Of a stretch of DNA of 43,604 nucleotides, positions 24,832 through 33,235 are shown piece after piece (positions within the stretch are counted from its first letter, which is position 1; each line of letters opens with the position of its first letter). The notes below the pieces were generated by a model. It was not told where the DNA came from, ran no database searches, and saw only the letters and a list, made by a program, of their open reading frames with translations. This stretch comes from Caldipriscus sp964426895 (GTDB lineage Bacteria > Hydrothermota > Hydrothermia > LBFQ01), in contig CAYRSH010000006.1 in NCBI GenBank assembly GCA_964426895.1, forward strand, positions 1-43,604, in the 5' to 3' direction. The translations under genes were made by a program, and so were the position numbers.

Positions 24832-26823
24832 ATGAAAAGGGCTATTTTCATAGGTGGAGCACTGGCGATAGTAGGCACGGGCATCCTGTTTTTGGGATGC
24901 CCACCCAAGGAGAAGACCGCGGCAGGTATGGGAGATGCGGCAAGGGCCGTATATGTACCACCCGGACAGTATGACGAGTTTTACGCTTTTCTCTCCGGTG
25001 GGTTTGATGGACAACTCGCGGTATATGGGCTTCCATCCGGTAGGCTCTTAAAGATAATACCCGTATTCTCCCAGTTCCCAAGGAATGGATATGGATATTC
25101 CGAGGAAACAAAAGCCTTTCTTATGACCTCTCACGGGTTTATACCATGGGGTGATTCACATCACCCAGAACTTTCGCAAACCGACGGTGTTCCGGATGGA
25201 AGGTGGGTATTCATAAACGAGAACAACACCCCAAGGATTGCGAGAATAGACCTCAGGAAGTTTGAAACGGTTGAAATACTTGAAGTACCGAATAACGGCG
25301 GCGCACACTCCTCACCCTTTATAACACAAAATACGGAATATGTTGTTATGGGGACGAGGTTTTCCATACCCTTTGATATAAAAACGGGAAAACTCCTTGA
25401 TTTACCCATATCCTCTTATGCGGAAAACTTCAAAGGTACTATAACATTTGTGAAGGTTAATAACGACCCCAATTACAAGGGTGAAGATAGAATGACCATA
25501 GCATTCCAGATTTTAGTTCCCGGATACGATTATGATTTGGCCCATTGCGGTAAAGGTCCGTCTCACGGCTGGTGCTTCTTCACATCGTATAATACGGAAA
25601 AGGCGCATACCCTATTAGAGGTTAATGCTTCCCAAAAGGATAAAGACTATATTTTAGCCGTGAACTGGAAGAGGGCGGAGGAATGCTTGGCGCAGGGTAA
25701 AGGCCACAAATATCAGGCAACTTACTATCACAACTATTACGATGAAAAGAAGCATATGGCGGTTTCAAGGATAGAAAAGGAAGTAACGGTTTTGATTCCC
25801 GAAGAGTGCCCGGGCCTGGCTTATTTCCTACCAACACCAAAATCCCCCCATGGCGTTGATGTTGACCCCACCGGTGAATACATAGTTGCAGGTGGAAAAC
25901 TCTCCGCAGATTTACCAATACACTCTTTCAGCAAGATGATAAAAGCAATTGAAAACAAGGAATTTGAGGGAGAGAATTTTGGTATCCCCGTAATAAAGTT
26001 TGAGGCGGTAAATCATTGCCTTGTGCCTAAGGCCTGCTTAGGTCCTTTGCACACGGAGTTTGATGGGAAGGGATACGGTTATACATCATGCTTCGTAAGT
26101 TCTGAGATTATAAAGACAGACTTGAAAGAGTGTAAGGTCGTCGATAGGATACCGGTTTATTACAGCGTAGGGCACCTAATGATACCCGGCGGCGATTCAA
26201 GGAAACCGTGGCCAAAGTTTGTATTAGCAATGAACAAGATAACTAAGGATAGGTATCTGCCTACGGGTCCGGAACTCAACCAATCCGCACAGTTAATAGA
26301 TATAACGGGTGAGAAGATGAGGATGCTTCTTGACTTCCCAACCGTTGGAGAGCCGCATTATGCCCAAGCAATTCCCGCAGAACTCGTAAAGGATAAGTCT
26401 TTAAAGATTTACAACTTAAACGAAAACGAGCACCCTTATGCCGTTAAAAGCGAAGCGGGAGCCAAGGTGGTAAGGCAGGGCAATGTCGTCCATGTTTATA
26501 TGATAGCTATAAGGAGTCACTTTACACCTGACAACATAGAGGGCATAAAGGTTGGAGACACCGTATATTTCCATGTGACAAATCTTGAACAGGATTGGGA
26601 TATACCCCATGGCTTTGCGGTTATGGGTGCGGAAAACACAAACATACTCATAATGCCCGGCGAGACGAGAACCCTCAGGTGGGTACCCAAAGAACCCGGT
26701 GTGTATCCTTTCTATTGTACGGACTTCTGTTCGGCTTTGCATCAAGAAATGCAGGGATATGTCAGGGTATCGCCCGCAAACGCGAATGTTGAGTTAAAGT
26801 GGGGACTAAATAGGCAATTGTAA
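24832..26823 (+). CDS. nosZ: Nitrous oxide reductase, lipoprotein-anchored (clade II type)
   Basis: 663 residues. Reduces N2O to N2 in the cell envelope. The N-terminal seven-bladed propeller carries CuZ histidine motifs (WGDSHHPELSQTDG, NNGGAHSS, DLAHCGKG, SPHGVDVDPTGEYI, LGPLHTEFDGKGY, YYSVGHLMIPGGD). The C-terminal cupredoxin domain holds the CuA site: His593 in DIPHGFAV, then Cys629, Cys633, His637 and Met640 in CTDFCSALHQEM. The leader MKRAIFIGGALAIVGTGIL ends in a FLGC lipobox and has no twin-arginine motif, so export is by Sec with lipid anchoring. A strong AAGGAGG precedes the ATG. Confidence 0.97.
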   Translation: MKRAIFIGGALAIVGTGILFLGCPPKEKTAAGMGDAARAVYVPPGQYDEFYAFLSGGFDGQLAVYGLPSGRLLKIIPVFSQFPRNGYGYSEETKAFLMTSHGFIPWGDSHHPELSQTDGVPDGRWVFINENNTPRIARIDLRKFETVEILEVPNNGGAHSSPFITQNTEYVVMGTRFSIPFDIKTGKLLDLPISSYAENFKGTITFVKVNNDPNYKGEDRMTIAFQILVPGYDYDLAHCGKGPSHGWCFFTSYNTEKAHTLLEVNASQKDKDYILAVNWKRAEECLAQGKGHKYQATYYHNYYDEKKHMAVSRIEKEVTVLIPEECPGLAYFLPTPKSPHGVDVDPTGEYIVAGGKLSADLPIHSFSKMIKAIENKEFEGENFGIPVIKFEAVNHCLVPKACLGPLHTEFDGKGYGYTSCFVSSEIIKTDLKECKVVDRIPVYYSVGHLMIPGGDSRKPWPKFVLAMNKITKDRYLPTGPELNQSAQLIDITGEKMRMLLDFPTVGEPHYAQAIPAELVKDKSLKIYNLNENEHPYAVKSEAGAKVVRQGNVVHVYMIAIRSHFTPDNIEGIKVGDTVYFHVTNLEQDWDIPHGFAVMGAENTNILIMPGETRTLRWVPKEPGVYPFYCTDFCSALHQEMQGYVRVSPANANVELKWGLNRQL

Positions 26824-26829
26824 AACCTT

Positions 26830-26858
26830 GGGGGGGTTAACCCCCCCCCCGATTTTTT
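26830..26858 (+). terminator. GC-rich hairpin with T-run between nosZ and the nosB-like gene
   Basis: Seven G (26830-26836), loop TTAA, then C-run (26841-26850) give a perfect 7-bp G:C stem, followed closely by six T (26853-26858). It has the form of an intrinsic terminator, yet sits inside the operon, 15 bases before the next gene's ATG. It may cut down transcription past nosZ or protect the nosZ mRNA 3' end. Confidence 0.6.
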
Positions 26859-26873
26859 ACAAGGAGGTGTGAT

Positions 26874-27443
26874 ATGGCGGTAAAATGTAACATGGGTTGT
26901 CGTATATCCGTAGGCTTGGCGGCCTTAATCCTACTCGTTGCCCTTGTATTCCCGATATGGTCTTACTACATAACGGCACCCCAATACCCCGAAGGCTTAT
27001 ACCTACACATATACGCCAACAAATTAACGGGAAATCTTGATAACATAAACACATTAAACCACTATGTGGGTATGAAGCATATACACCCGGATTCCTTTCC
27101 GGAATTAAAATTTATGCCTTTTATAATAATCGGTTTGGCGATATTTGGGATATTGGTATCGGTTATAGGAAATAGAATCTTGGCCGCCCTTTGGTTAATA
27201 ATATTGGGAATTTTGGGAATTGTCGGTTTGGCGGACTTTTACAGGTGGTTATACCATTACGGCCATAATTTGGATCCAAACGCCCCCTTAAAACTCGGAA
27301 CGGATTATACACCCCCGTTAATAGGTATCAAGAAGATGCTGAATATAACAATCTATGCTTATCCCCATATAGGTGGCTTGGCCGTATTCCTATCCGCATT
27401 TCTGGGTTTCTTAGGGATTTTATGGGCATACCGCAAAAAATGA
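26874..27443 (+). CDS. NosB-like membrane protein of the nos cluster
   Basis: 189 residues with about four membrane spans: one near residues 11-30, two around 80-120 and one at 165-185. The first external loop has YPEGLYLHIYANKLTGNL, then LNHYVGMKHI, a segment I associate with the membrane protein that follows nosZ in clade II clusters (NosB in Wolinella). Its exact role is not settled; it is linked to N2O respiration. Start ATG has a very good Shine-Dalgarno (AAGGAGGTG). The nosL ATG overlaps its stop (ATGA). Confidence 0.7.
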   Translation: MAVKCNMGCRISVGLAALILLVALVFPIWSYYITAPQYPEGLYLHIYANKLTGNLDNINTLNHYVGMKHIHPDSFPELKFMPFIIIGLAIFGILVSVIGNRILAALWLIILGILGIVGLADFYRWLYHYGHNLDPNAPLKLGTDYTPPLIGIKKMLNITIYAYPHIGGLAVFLSAFLGFLGILWAYRKK

Positions 27444-27880
27444 AAAGGATTTTATTACTTTTGACTTTAGCGCTTTCCTGTTCTCCCAAGCCCCAACCTA
27501 TAAACTATGGAAAGGACGCCTGCGATTATTGCCGTATGATAATATCCGACAAGAGGTTTGGAGGGGAAATAGTTTTAAAAACCGGGAAGGTTTACAAGTT
27601 TGACGATATAGGATGTTTAATAAACTTCTTCTGGGAGAACAACTTTACGGAAAAGGATGTCGCGATGTTTTTGGTGGTGGATTATAAAACCGGGGATTTA
27701 ATAGACGCCACCAAGGCTTTTTACATACAAAGCGATAAAGTACACTCGCCTATGGCTTACGATATAGCCGCTTTCAAAAATCCCGAAGATGCCGAAGGAT
27801 TTTTAAATAAAAACGGTGGGAGTTTAATGAACTGGGCTCAAATAAACGACTTGATTAGGAAGCAAAGTAAGGTGAGATGA
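27440..27880 (+). CDS. nosL: NosL copper-binding lipoprotein
   Basis: 146 residues. A lipoprotein signal MKRILLLLTLALSC gives an acylated Cys near residue 14. The NosL core is CDYCRMIISDKRFGG (copper ligands Cys and Met), then KFDDIGCLINFF and MAYDIAAFKNPEDAEGFL. NosL delivers Cu(I) for assembly of the NosZ copper centres. ATG 27440 is preferred over 27422 because it begins the signal peptide and overlaps the upstream stop. The nosD ATG overlaps its own stop in the same way. Confidence 0.92.
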   Translation: MKRILLLLTLALSCSPKPQPINYGKDACDYCRMIISDKRFGGEIVLKTGKVYKFDDIGCLINFFWENNFTEKDVAMFLVVDYKTGDLIDATKAFYIQSDKVHSPMAYDIAAFKNPEDAEGFLNKNGGSLMNWAQINDLIRKQSKVR

Positions 27881-29148
27881 TTTTTGTCTTAACCCTTTTA
27901 CGGATATGTAAGGGTTGCAACTTGGAAAGTGTTATATCAAACGCCAAACCCCACGATACCGTTGTGGTTAAAAGGAGTGTTTATTTTGTTAAAAACCTCA
28001 TTATTGATAAGCCCTTAACCTTAATAGGGGAAAAGTGGCCGGTTTTGGATGGAAAAAATGAGGATGAGATTCTAATAATTACAAGCGATAGCGTGATAGT
28101 TAGGGGATTTGTTTTTAAAAATACAAGGTTTGGATTTATTAAGGATTTTTCCGCTCTAAGGGTGAAAAACTGTAAGGGCTGTGTGGTTGAGGGAAATAGG
28201 TTTCTGAACAACATGTGGGCTGTGTATTGGGAAAATTCGGAAGGGGGTATTATAAGGAATAACTATATAAACGGGGGTGAAGTGAAAGGTTTAGGTACAT
28301 ATTCGGGAAATGGCATACACCTTTGGCACTGTGAAAGGATGTTAATAGAGGACAACACCATAACGGGGCATAGGGATGGCATATATTTTGAATTCGTTGA
28401 TAGTTCAACCATTAGGAGCAATATAAGTTTTAAAAATGCGAGATACGGTTTGCATTTTATGTATTCAAACGGAAACGAGATTTATGATAACCGGTTTTAT
28501 GAAAACGGTGCGGTTGCAGTTATGTACTCAAAGGGTTTCAAAATATTCCACAATAAATTTGAAAAACATTGGGGGGGTACGGGTTATGGGATACTTTTAA
28601 AGGATGTTTATTACGGGGAAATATTTGAAAACACATTCTACAAAAACACCGTAGGGATACTATTTGATAACGCAAACGGTATAAAAATCCTACGCAATGT
28701 GTTTTTAAACAACGGATATGCGTTAAAAATTTGGGCGAGTTCTCTGAACGACACGATAATACACAACGACTTTATAGGCAATTCCTTTGATGTTTCGGTA
28801 AATAACAGGTTTGTAGAGGTTTTGTTTAAAGAAAACTATTACAACACATATGACGGTTATGACATAGATAGGGACGGATTTGGAGATGTACCGCATAGGT
28901 TGGTGAAGTTATTTTCCGTAATAATGGATATAGTTCCAGCAATATCAATACTTTTAAAAAGCCCCTTACAGCAGGTTTTGGAAAATGTTGAAAAATTTTT
29001 CCCCACTATAATCCCTTCCCTTGTGGAGGATAAAAGGCCGTCTATGGAGGTTATAAACTATGGAAATAATAAGGGTAGAAAATCTAAACAAGTTTTACGG
29101 AAAGAAATGGGTTCTAAAAAACATAAACTTGGTTTTCCGAAGGGGTGA
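27877..29148 (+). CDS. nosD: NosD periplasmic copper-centre maturation protein
   Basis: 423 residues. A right-handed parallel beta-helix of CASH/NosD repeats runs through most of the protein (VIVRGFVFKNTRFGF, VVEGNRFLNNMWAVYWENS, IIRNNYING, MLIEDNTITGHRDGIYFEF, KIFHNKFEKHWGG). NosD works with NosF and NosY in maturing the CuZ centre, probably by sulfur delivery. The start overlaps the nosL stop. The frame runs 89 bases into nosF; the usual NosD ending, like KRPSM here, lies at the nosF start, so the last 30 or so residues are an extension in an overlapping frame. Confidence 0.9.
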   Translation: MIFVLTLLRICKGCNLESVISNAKPHDTVVVKRSVYFVKNLIIDKPLTLIGEKWPVLDGKNEDEILIITSDSVIVRGFVFKNTRFGFIKDFSALRVKNCKGCVVEGNRFLNNMWAVYWENSEGGIIRNNYINGGEVKGLGTYSGNGIHLWHCERMLIEDNTITGHRDGIYFEFVDSSTIRSNISFKNARYGLHFMYSNGNEIYDNRFYENGAVAVMYSKGFKIFHNKFEKHWGGTGYGILLKDVYYGEIFENTFYKNTVGILFDNANGIKILRNVFLNNGYALKIWASSLNDTIIHNDFIGNSFDVSVNNRFVEVLFKENYYNTYDGYDIDRDGFGDVPHRLVKLFSVIMDIVPAISILLKSPLQQVLENVEKFFPTIIPSLVEDKRPSMEVINYGNNKGRKSKQVLRKEMGSKKHKLGFPKG

Positions 29149-29779
29149 AATAAGCTTAATAATGGGGCCCAACGCTTCGGGGAAAACAACCTTTATGAAA
29201 TGCCTTTTGGGTTTAGTCGTTCCTTCTTCCGGTAAAATATTTTTTCGGGATGAGAATATCGTGGGTAAAAGTGGGTATAGGAGAAAAATCGGTTATATGC
29301 CACAAATACCAAAACTTCCGGAAAACTTAACTCCAAAAGACCTTTTCAACCTGCTGGTTGATATATACGGTGGGGATATGGTTGAAAAACCGGAGAGATA
29401 TATAGAGATGTTTTCTTTACAAAACTTTTGGAACAGTCCAATAAAAACCCTTTCGGGTGGAACGAGACAAAAGGTAAGCGCAACACTATGCCTGAGTATA
29501 AAAGCGGATGTTTATGTTTTAGATGAACCCACCGCATCCCTTGATCCAAAATCTTCCGTAATTTTGAAGGAAGAGATAATTTCCAAAAAGGAAAAAGGAG
29601 CCGCTGTTATACTAACAACACATTTAATTCCCACTGTTGAGGATATTTCGGATAACATAACATACATCTTTGAAGGCGAGGTTAAATATACCGGGGATGT
29701 CCGCAGGTTGAAGGAAATCACGGGAGAAAAAACGCTTGAAAGGGCTGTTGCGAGGTTAAACGATGTTAAAAATATTTAA
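29060..29779 (+). CDS. nosF: NosF ABC transporter ATP-binding protein
   Basis: 239 residues, short ABC ATPase. Walker A is GPNASGKTT, the Q-loop IGYMPQIPKLPENLTP, signature TLSGGTRQKVSATLCLS, Walker B VYVLDEPTASLDP and switch His in ILTTHL. It pairs with NosY to drive the export step of CuZ assembly. The start ATG is inside nosD (89-base overlap) and has GGAGG about 15 bases before. The NosY start overlaps its last 17 bases. Confidence 0.93.
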   Translation: MEIIRVENLNKFYGKKWVLKNINLVFRRGEISLIMGPNASGKTTFMKCLLGLVVPSSGKIFFRDENIVGKSGYRRKIGYMPQIPKLPENLTPKDLFNLLVDIYGGDMVEKPERYIEMFSLQNFWNSPIKTLSGGTRQKVSATLCLSIKADVYVLDEPTASLDPKSSVILKEEIISKKEKGAAVILTTHLIPTVEDISDNITYIFEGEVKYTGDVRRLKEITGEKTLERAVARLNDVKNI

Positions 29780-30533
29780 ATACGAGACTTTAAACCTTTT
29801 CCAAAGTTTTACAATTTGGGTATATACACTCTTTATTTTTCTTTTAACTTCCGGTTTTGCCTTCTTCACGGGTGATCCTTCAAAGACGGTTTCGGCGGTT
29901 TTGAGCCTCGTGGTGTTCTTATTACCCATAATCGTTATGATATTAACCATTATGGATTACTACAACAGTAGGGAGTTTATAGAGATGCTTTTATCCTATC
30001 CTTTGAGTAGGACGAGCGTGTTTTTGGGAAAGTTTTTGGCTTCGTCTTTTGTTTTGACGGTTTCTTGGACAATCGGTTATCTTTTACCAATTATTGTAAG
30101 GGGATGGGCATACGATTATGTCATATGGTTATACATTTCCGGTCTAATTATCAGTTGGGTATCTATCCCGTTGGCGTTGTTATTTGGAATTTTAAACGAC
30201 GACAAGGTTGTGGGTGTTGGTTTTGTAATAAGTATATGGCTTTTTTTCACCTTGATATACGATGCCCTAATCCTCGGAATATCCCTTTCATTTCGGGATT
30301 ATCCGGTTGAAAAAGCGATTATACCTTTAATACTTTTAAACCCTATAGACCTTGCGAGAATCTTGGTTGTTAGGAGTATGGATATTGCAATACTTATGGG
30401 TTATACCGGGGCGCTGTTTGAAACATTTTTAAGGGGAAAAGTCGGGATAATTTTAGCGTTATTATCAATATCTTTATGGATAGCAGTTCCGATACTTTTG
30501 GCTAATGCCGTTTTCAATAAAAAGGATTGGTAA
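29763..30533 (+). CDS. nosY: NosY ABC-2 type permease
   Basis: 256 residues, six membrane spans of the ABC-2 type. The NosY-type segment is MDYYNSREFIEMLLSYPLSRTSVFLGKFLASS, here read as DYYNSREFIEMLL, then PLSRTSVFLGKF. The second half has ISLSFRDYPVEKAIIPLILL, then LNPIDLARILVV. It forms the membrane part of the NosFY transporter. It is the last recognisable gene of the nos operon; a convergent cytochrome gene ends 2 bases beyond. Confidence 0.92.
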   Translation: MLKIFKYETLNLFQSFTIWVYTLFIFLLTSGFAFFTGDPSKTVSAVLSLVVFLLPIIVMILTIMDYYNSREFIEMLLSYPLSRTSVFLGKFLASSFVLTVSWTIGYLLPIIVRGWAYDYVIWLYISGLIISWVSIPLALLFGILNDDKVVGVGFVISIWLFFTLIYDALILGISLSFRDYPVEKAIIPLILLNPIDLARILVVRSMDIAILMGYTGALFETFLRGKVGIILALLSISLWIAVPILLANAVFNKKDW

Positions 30534-30535
30534 AG

Positions 30536-30946
30536 TTATCGTTTTTCTCCCGATAATACCTTAAGTGTTCCAACACATCCTAACCCCCTTTTATCAACTT
30601 CTAACCCAAATCCTGTAAGATTCTTTTCCCCAACACCCCTCCCATCGGGATTATGACATTTTACACACCCGTTCTTTATAAAAACCCTCCTAGCCTCACC
30701 ATAAAGCGAGTGTTTTTTCGCCAAGGTTTGCAAAGATATGCATCCAAAGCCTTTCTTTAACATCTCCTTTCCGTATTCGGTATAATCGCTGGGGGGCATG
30801 GTGTGGCAATTATTGCACCCAAAATTGTTAAAAACTTCAAAGGCGTTTTTCGGGATTTCTGTGTGCGTTTCCAAGCGGAGGCTATTTTTACTTCCTTTTA
30901 ATGTGCAGGACACAAAAACCAACAGTATCCATATCCCCATTTTCAT
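30536..30946 (-). CDS. Lipoprotein with two c-type haem motifs
   Basis: 136 residues. The lipoprotein signal MKMGIWILLVFVSC is followed by two CXXCH motifs, CNNCH near residue 44 and CVKCH near residue 96, so it is probably a dihaem cytochrome. A later GLGCVGTLKVL holds an extra Cys. The segment KNGCVKCHNPDGRGVGEKNL resembles the haem loops of class I cytochromes. If the adjacent N-run is a false gap, the start ATG is 12 bases after the stop of the LVIVD gene, with GGGGGGTAGG as Shine-Dalgarno. It therefore belongs to that operon, not to nos, though it is next to nosY. Confidence 0.75.
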   Translation of the reverse strand: MKMGIWILLVFVSCTLKGSKNSLRLETHTEIPKNAFEVFNNFGCNNCHTMPPSDYTEYGKEMLKKGFGCISLQTLAKKHSLYGEARRVFIKNGCVKCHNPDGRGVGEKNLTGFGLEVDKRGLGCVGTLKVLSGEKR

Positions 30947-30947
30947 A

Positions 30948-31002
30948 CCTACCCCCCTTTATTTAATTACAACGGTGCCGGTGCGGATATTACCGCTTGG
31001 AA
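30948..31002. repeat. 55-base sequence repeated on the far side of the gap
   Basis: These 55 bases are identical to 31103-31157. The copies flank the N-run exactly, so they are the ends of two contigs that overlap and were not merged, not a biological repeat. Confidence 0.9.
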
Positions 31003-31102
31003 NNNNNNNNNNNNNNNNNNNNNNNNNNNNNNNNNNNNNNNNNNNNNNNNNNNNNNNNNNNNNNNNNNNNNNNNNNNNNNNNNNNNNNNNNNNNNNNNNN
31101 NN
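31003..31102. other. Assembly gap of 100 N, probably false
   Basis: Exactly 100 N. Both flanks carry the same 55 bases, as when a k-mer-length overlap between contigs is scaffolded without merging. Removing the N and one copy leaves a continuous operon, with the LVIVD gene stop 12 bases from the cytochrome ATG. Confidence 0.9.
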
Positions 31103-31157
31103 CCTACCCCCCTTTATTTAATTACAACGGTGCCGGTGCGGATATTACCGCTTGGAA
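31103..31157. repeat. Second copy of the 55-base contig-end sequence
   Basis: Identical to 30948-31002. It includes the last codons and stop of the LVIVD gene. Confidence 0.9.
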
Positions 31158-33231
31158 GACTTACCTTTATAATGTATATGCCTTTGCCGTTAAATTTGAG
31201 GGTTATGTTATTTGCCCCCCTTCTTACGAGAAACTCCCGCAAATACACTCTCCTACCCGAAGTTTGATATATTGATACCCTTGCCTTACCCGGATTTATG
31301 GATGTAATGAATAGGTCTATATACCCTTTTCCACCACTTAAACCTACGAAATCCGGAAGATTTGTTTCGGTTATACCGGTAAAATTGGAAAAGGAAAGTA
31401 TCAAGAAGCCGGAGGATAAATCAGCCGTAAAAATCCTATTGGCTAAATCTACATAAGCGGATTGGGATGACCATGGGGTATCGTAATATCCAACTTCTGC
31501 AACTGTGGGCAAAGAAGATATATCTAAAACCCTTAATCCACCTATCCCATCGGCAACATATACAAAGCTTCCCTTGACAAAAACATTTTTTGCCTCTCCC
31601 GGGGTTGTGTATGAAGTTATTTCAAAAGGTGCGTATGGATTTGAAACATTTATAACCCTTATACCGCTTGCCCCCCCGTCGGCCAAAAATACATAGGGAT
31701 ATAGGGCATATACACCCCTAGCATTACCCGGAGTATCGTAATATGATATTTCAATAGGTGATAGCGGATCGGAAACATTTACTATTCTTAAACCCATAGA
31801 ACCATCGGCCACAAACATCAGGTCTCCATCAACAAAAACCTTATGGGCCTCTCCCGGAGAATCATAATACGCTACCTCTGTTGGATTTGTGGGATCGCTT
31901 ATATCTATAATCCTAACACCGTAAAGCCCGTCGGCTACAAACGCGTAATTTCCGGAAACAAAAACACCCTCCGCGCTTCCGGGGGTATCATAATATCCCA
32001 CGAGATTTAAAGATAAGGTATCGTAGATCCTTAAACCCCCCAACCTGCCAGCCGCCACAAATATATAACCGTTGTATGGGAAGACTTCAAAAGCATCACT
32101 TTCCCCATTCTCGGTAATTTTGCTAATATTCGGTATGGTTAACGAAAACGCTTTAACACCTTTATCATCCAAAGCCGCAAAAATCTTGCTTCCATAAGGC
32201 TTTACATCGTAGAAGCATCCCTCCGCCTCTATGAAGGAAACCAAAGAAGGGTTTAACGGATCCGTGATGTCAAATATTTCAAGCCCTCCTATATCCTCCG
32301 ATACCAAAAGGTAGTTTCCCCTTTTAACGACTTTGTAGGCGGTGCTATATGTGGGCACAGAATTTAGTACGCTTAGAGAAACTGGATCCAGGACCTCCAA
32401 TCCTCCCATCATACCGGCTATATAGAGATATGGATCCTTCTCAACATCGGTGTATTTGTAAGGCGTGGTTGTGCCTGAAACCAAAGAGGGTGCGGAAGGG
32501 TCAGAGATGTCATACACTTTTAACCCTGCCGTCCCCAAAGCCACATACAAATTGTTCCCCGAAACTTTTACAGCCATTACATTACCTATACCCGTTATTT
32601 CGCTAACCTTTACGGGCGAGGATGGATCGGAAAGGTTAAAAATTTCTATCCCTAAGGAGCTCTCACCAACTATGAGATAACTACCGTAAACATCCACATC
32701 CGACACATCCCCAGTTGTAGAAACGGCACCCAGTAATATGGGTGAAGAGGGAGTTGAAATGTCAAAAACTTTTACACCAAATTCACCATCTCCTAAGAAC
32801 AGATAGTTTCCCGAAATTTTCAAAGCACGAGCGTATCCCGGGGAATCATACCAATATACCAAGGTGGGTGAAGAAGGGGTTGAAATGTCGTATATGAGTA
32901 ATCCTTCTAAACCATTCGCTACAAATATATAATCTCCATGAACCGATATATCAAGAACTACCCCGTTGGTCTTTATCTCGGATATGAGGGATAAGGTTGT
33001 CATATCGTAAACGCGTATCCCCCCACCTACACCCATGAATATTACGGAAGCGGAAGTGTCCATATCCGCGCAGAGGTTTGCACCAAAGGGGTACTTGGCG
33101 AGTGAGGATATGTTTGAAGAATCAAGCATTATTTGGTAAGACGAACCACAACAACCCCTTTTGGCACTAAATGGGCTCAAAACCCCTATATCTCCGCATG
33201 CTTCTACTATACCCAGTACTACCATTATCAT
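31114..33231 (-). CDS. Secreted LVIVD-repeat beta-propeller protein with T9SS-like tail
   Basis: 705 residues. After a short hydrophobic leader come at least twelve LVIVD-type repeats of about 43 residues, each with the pattern V.G.YLFVADG..GL.IYDIS.PS.P..V..Y (for example GLLIYDISTPSSPTLVYWYD and GVRIIDISDPTNPTEVAYYD). Such repeats build beta-propellers on secreted proteins. The C-terminal domain (INPGKARVSIYQTSGRRVYL, ending in GIYIIKVSLPSG) is a T9SS type A-like sorting tail. The start ATG follows AAAGGAGG and lies 4 bases after the collar-protein stop, so it is inside that operon. Function unknown; probably surface adhesion or binding. Confidence 0.82.
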   Translation of the reverse strand: MIMVVLGIVEACGDIGVLSPFSAKRGCCGSSYQIMLDSSNISSLAKYPFGANLCADMDTSASVIFMGVGGGIRVYDMTTLSLISEIKTNGVVLDISVHGDYIFVANGLEGLLIYDISTPSSPTLVYWYDSPGYARALKISGNYLFLGDGEFGVKVFDISTPSSPILLGAVSTTGDVSDVDVYGSYLIVGESSLGIEIFNLSDPSSPVKVSEITGIGNVMAVKVSGNNLYVALGTAGLKVYDISDPSAPSLVSGTTTPYKYTDVEKDPYLYIAGMMGGLEVLDPVSLSVLNSVPTYSTAYKVVKRGNYLLVSEDIGGLEIFDITDPLNPSLVSFIEAEGCFYDVKPYGSKIFAALDDKGVKAFSLTIPNISKITENGESDAFEVFPYNGYIFVAAGRLGGLRIYDTLSLNLVGYYDTPGSAEGVFVSGNYAFVADGLYGVRIIDISDPTNPTEVAYYDSPGEAHKVFVDGDLMFVADGSMGLRIVNVSDPLSPIEISYYDTPGNARGVYALYPYVFLADGGASGIRVINVSNPYAPFEITSYTTPGEAKNVFVKGSFVYVADGIGGLRVLDISSLPTVAEVGYYDTPWSSQSAYVDLANRIFTADLSSGFLILSFSNFTGITETNLPDFVGLSGGKGYIDLFITSINPGKARVSIYQTSGRRVYLREFLVRRGANNITLKFNGKGIYIIKVSLPSGNIRTGTVVIK

Positions 33232-33235
33232 ATCC

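Noticed and set aside
30948..31157. 55-base direct repeat as a mobile-element target duplication or attachment site
   Set aside because: The copies abut the N-run exactly on both sides, which is explained by overlapping contig ends.
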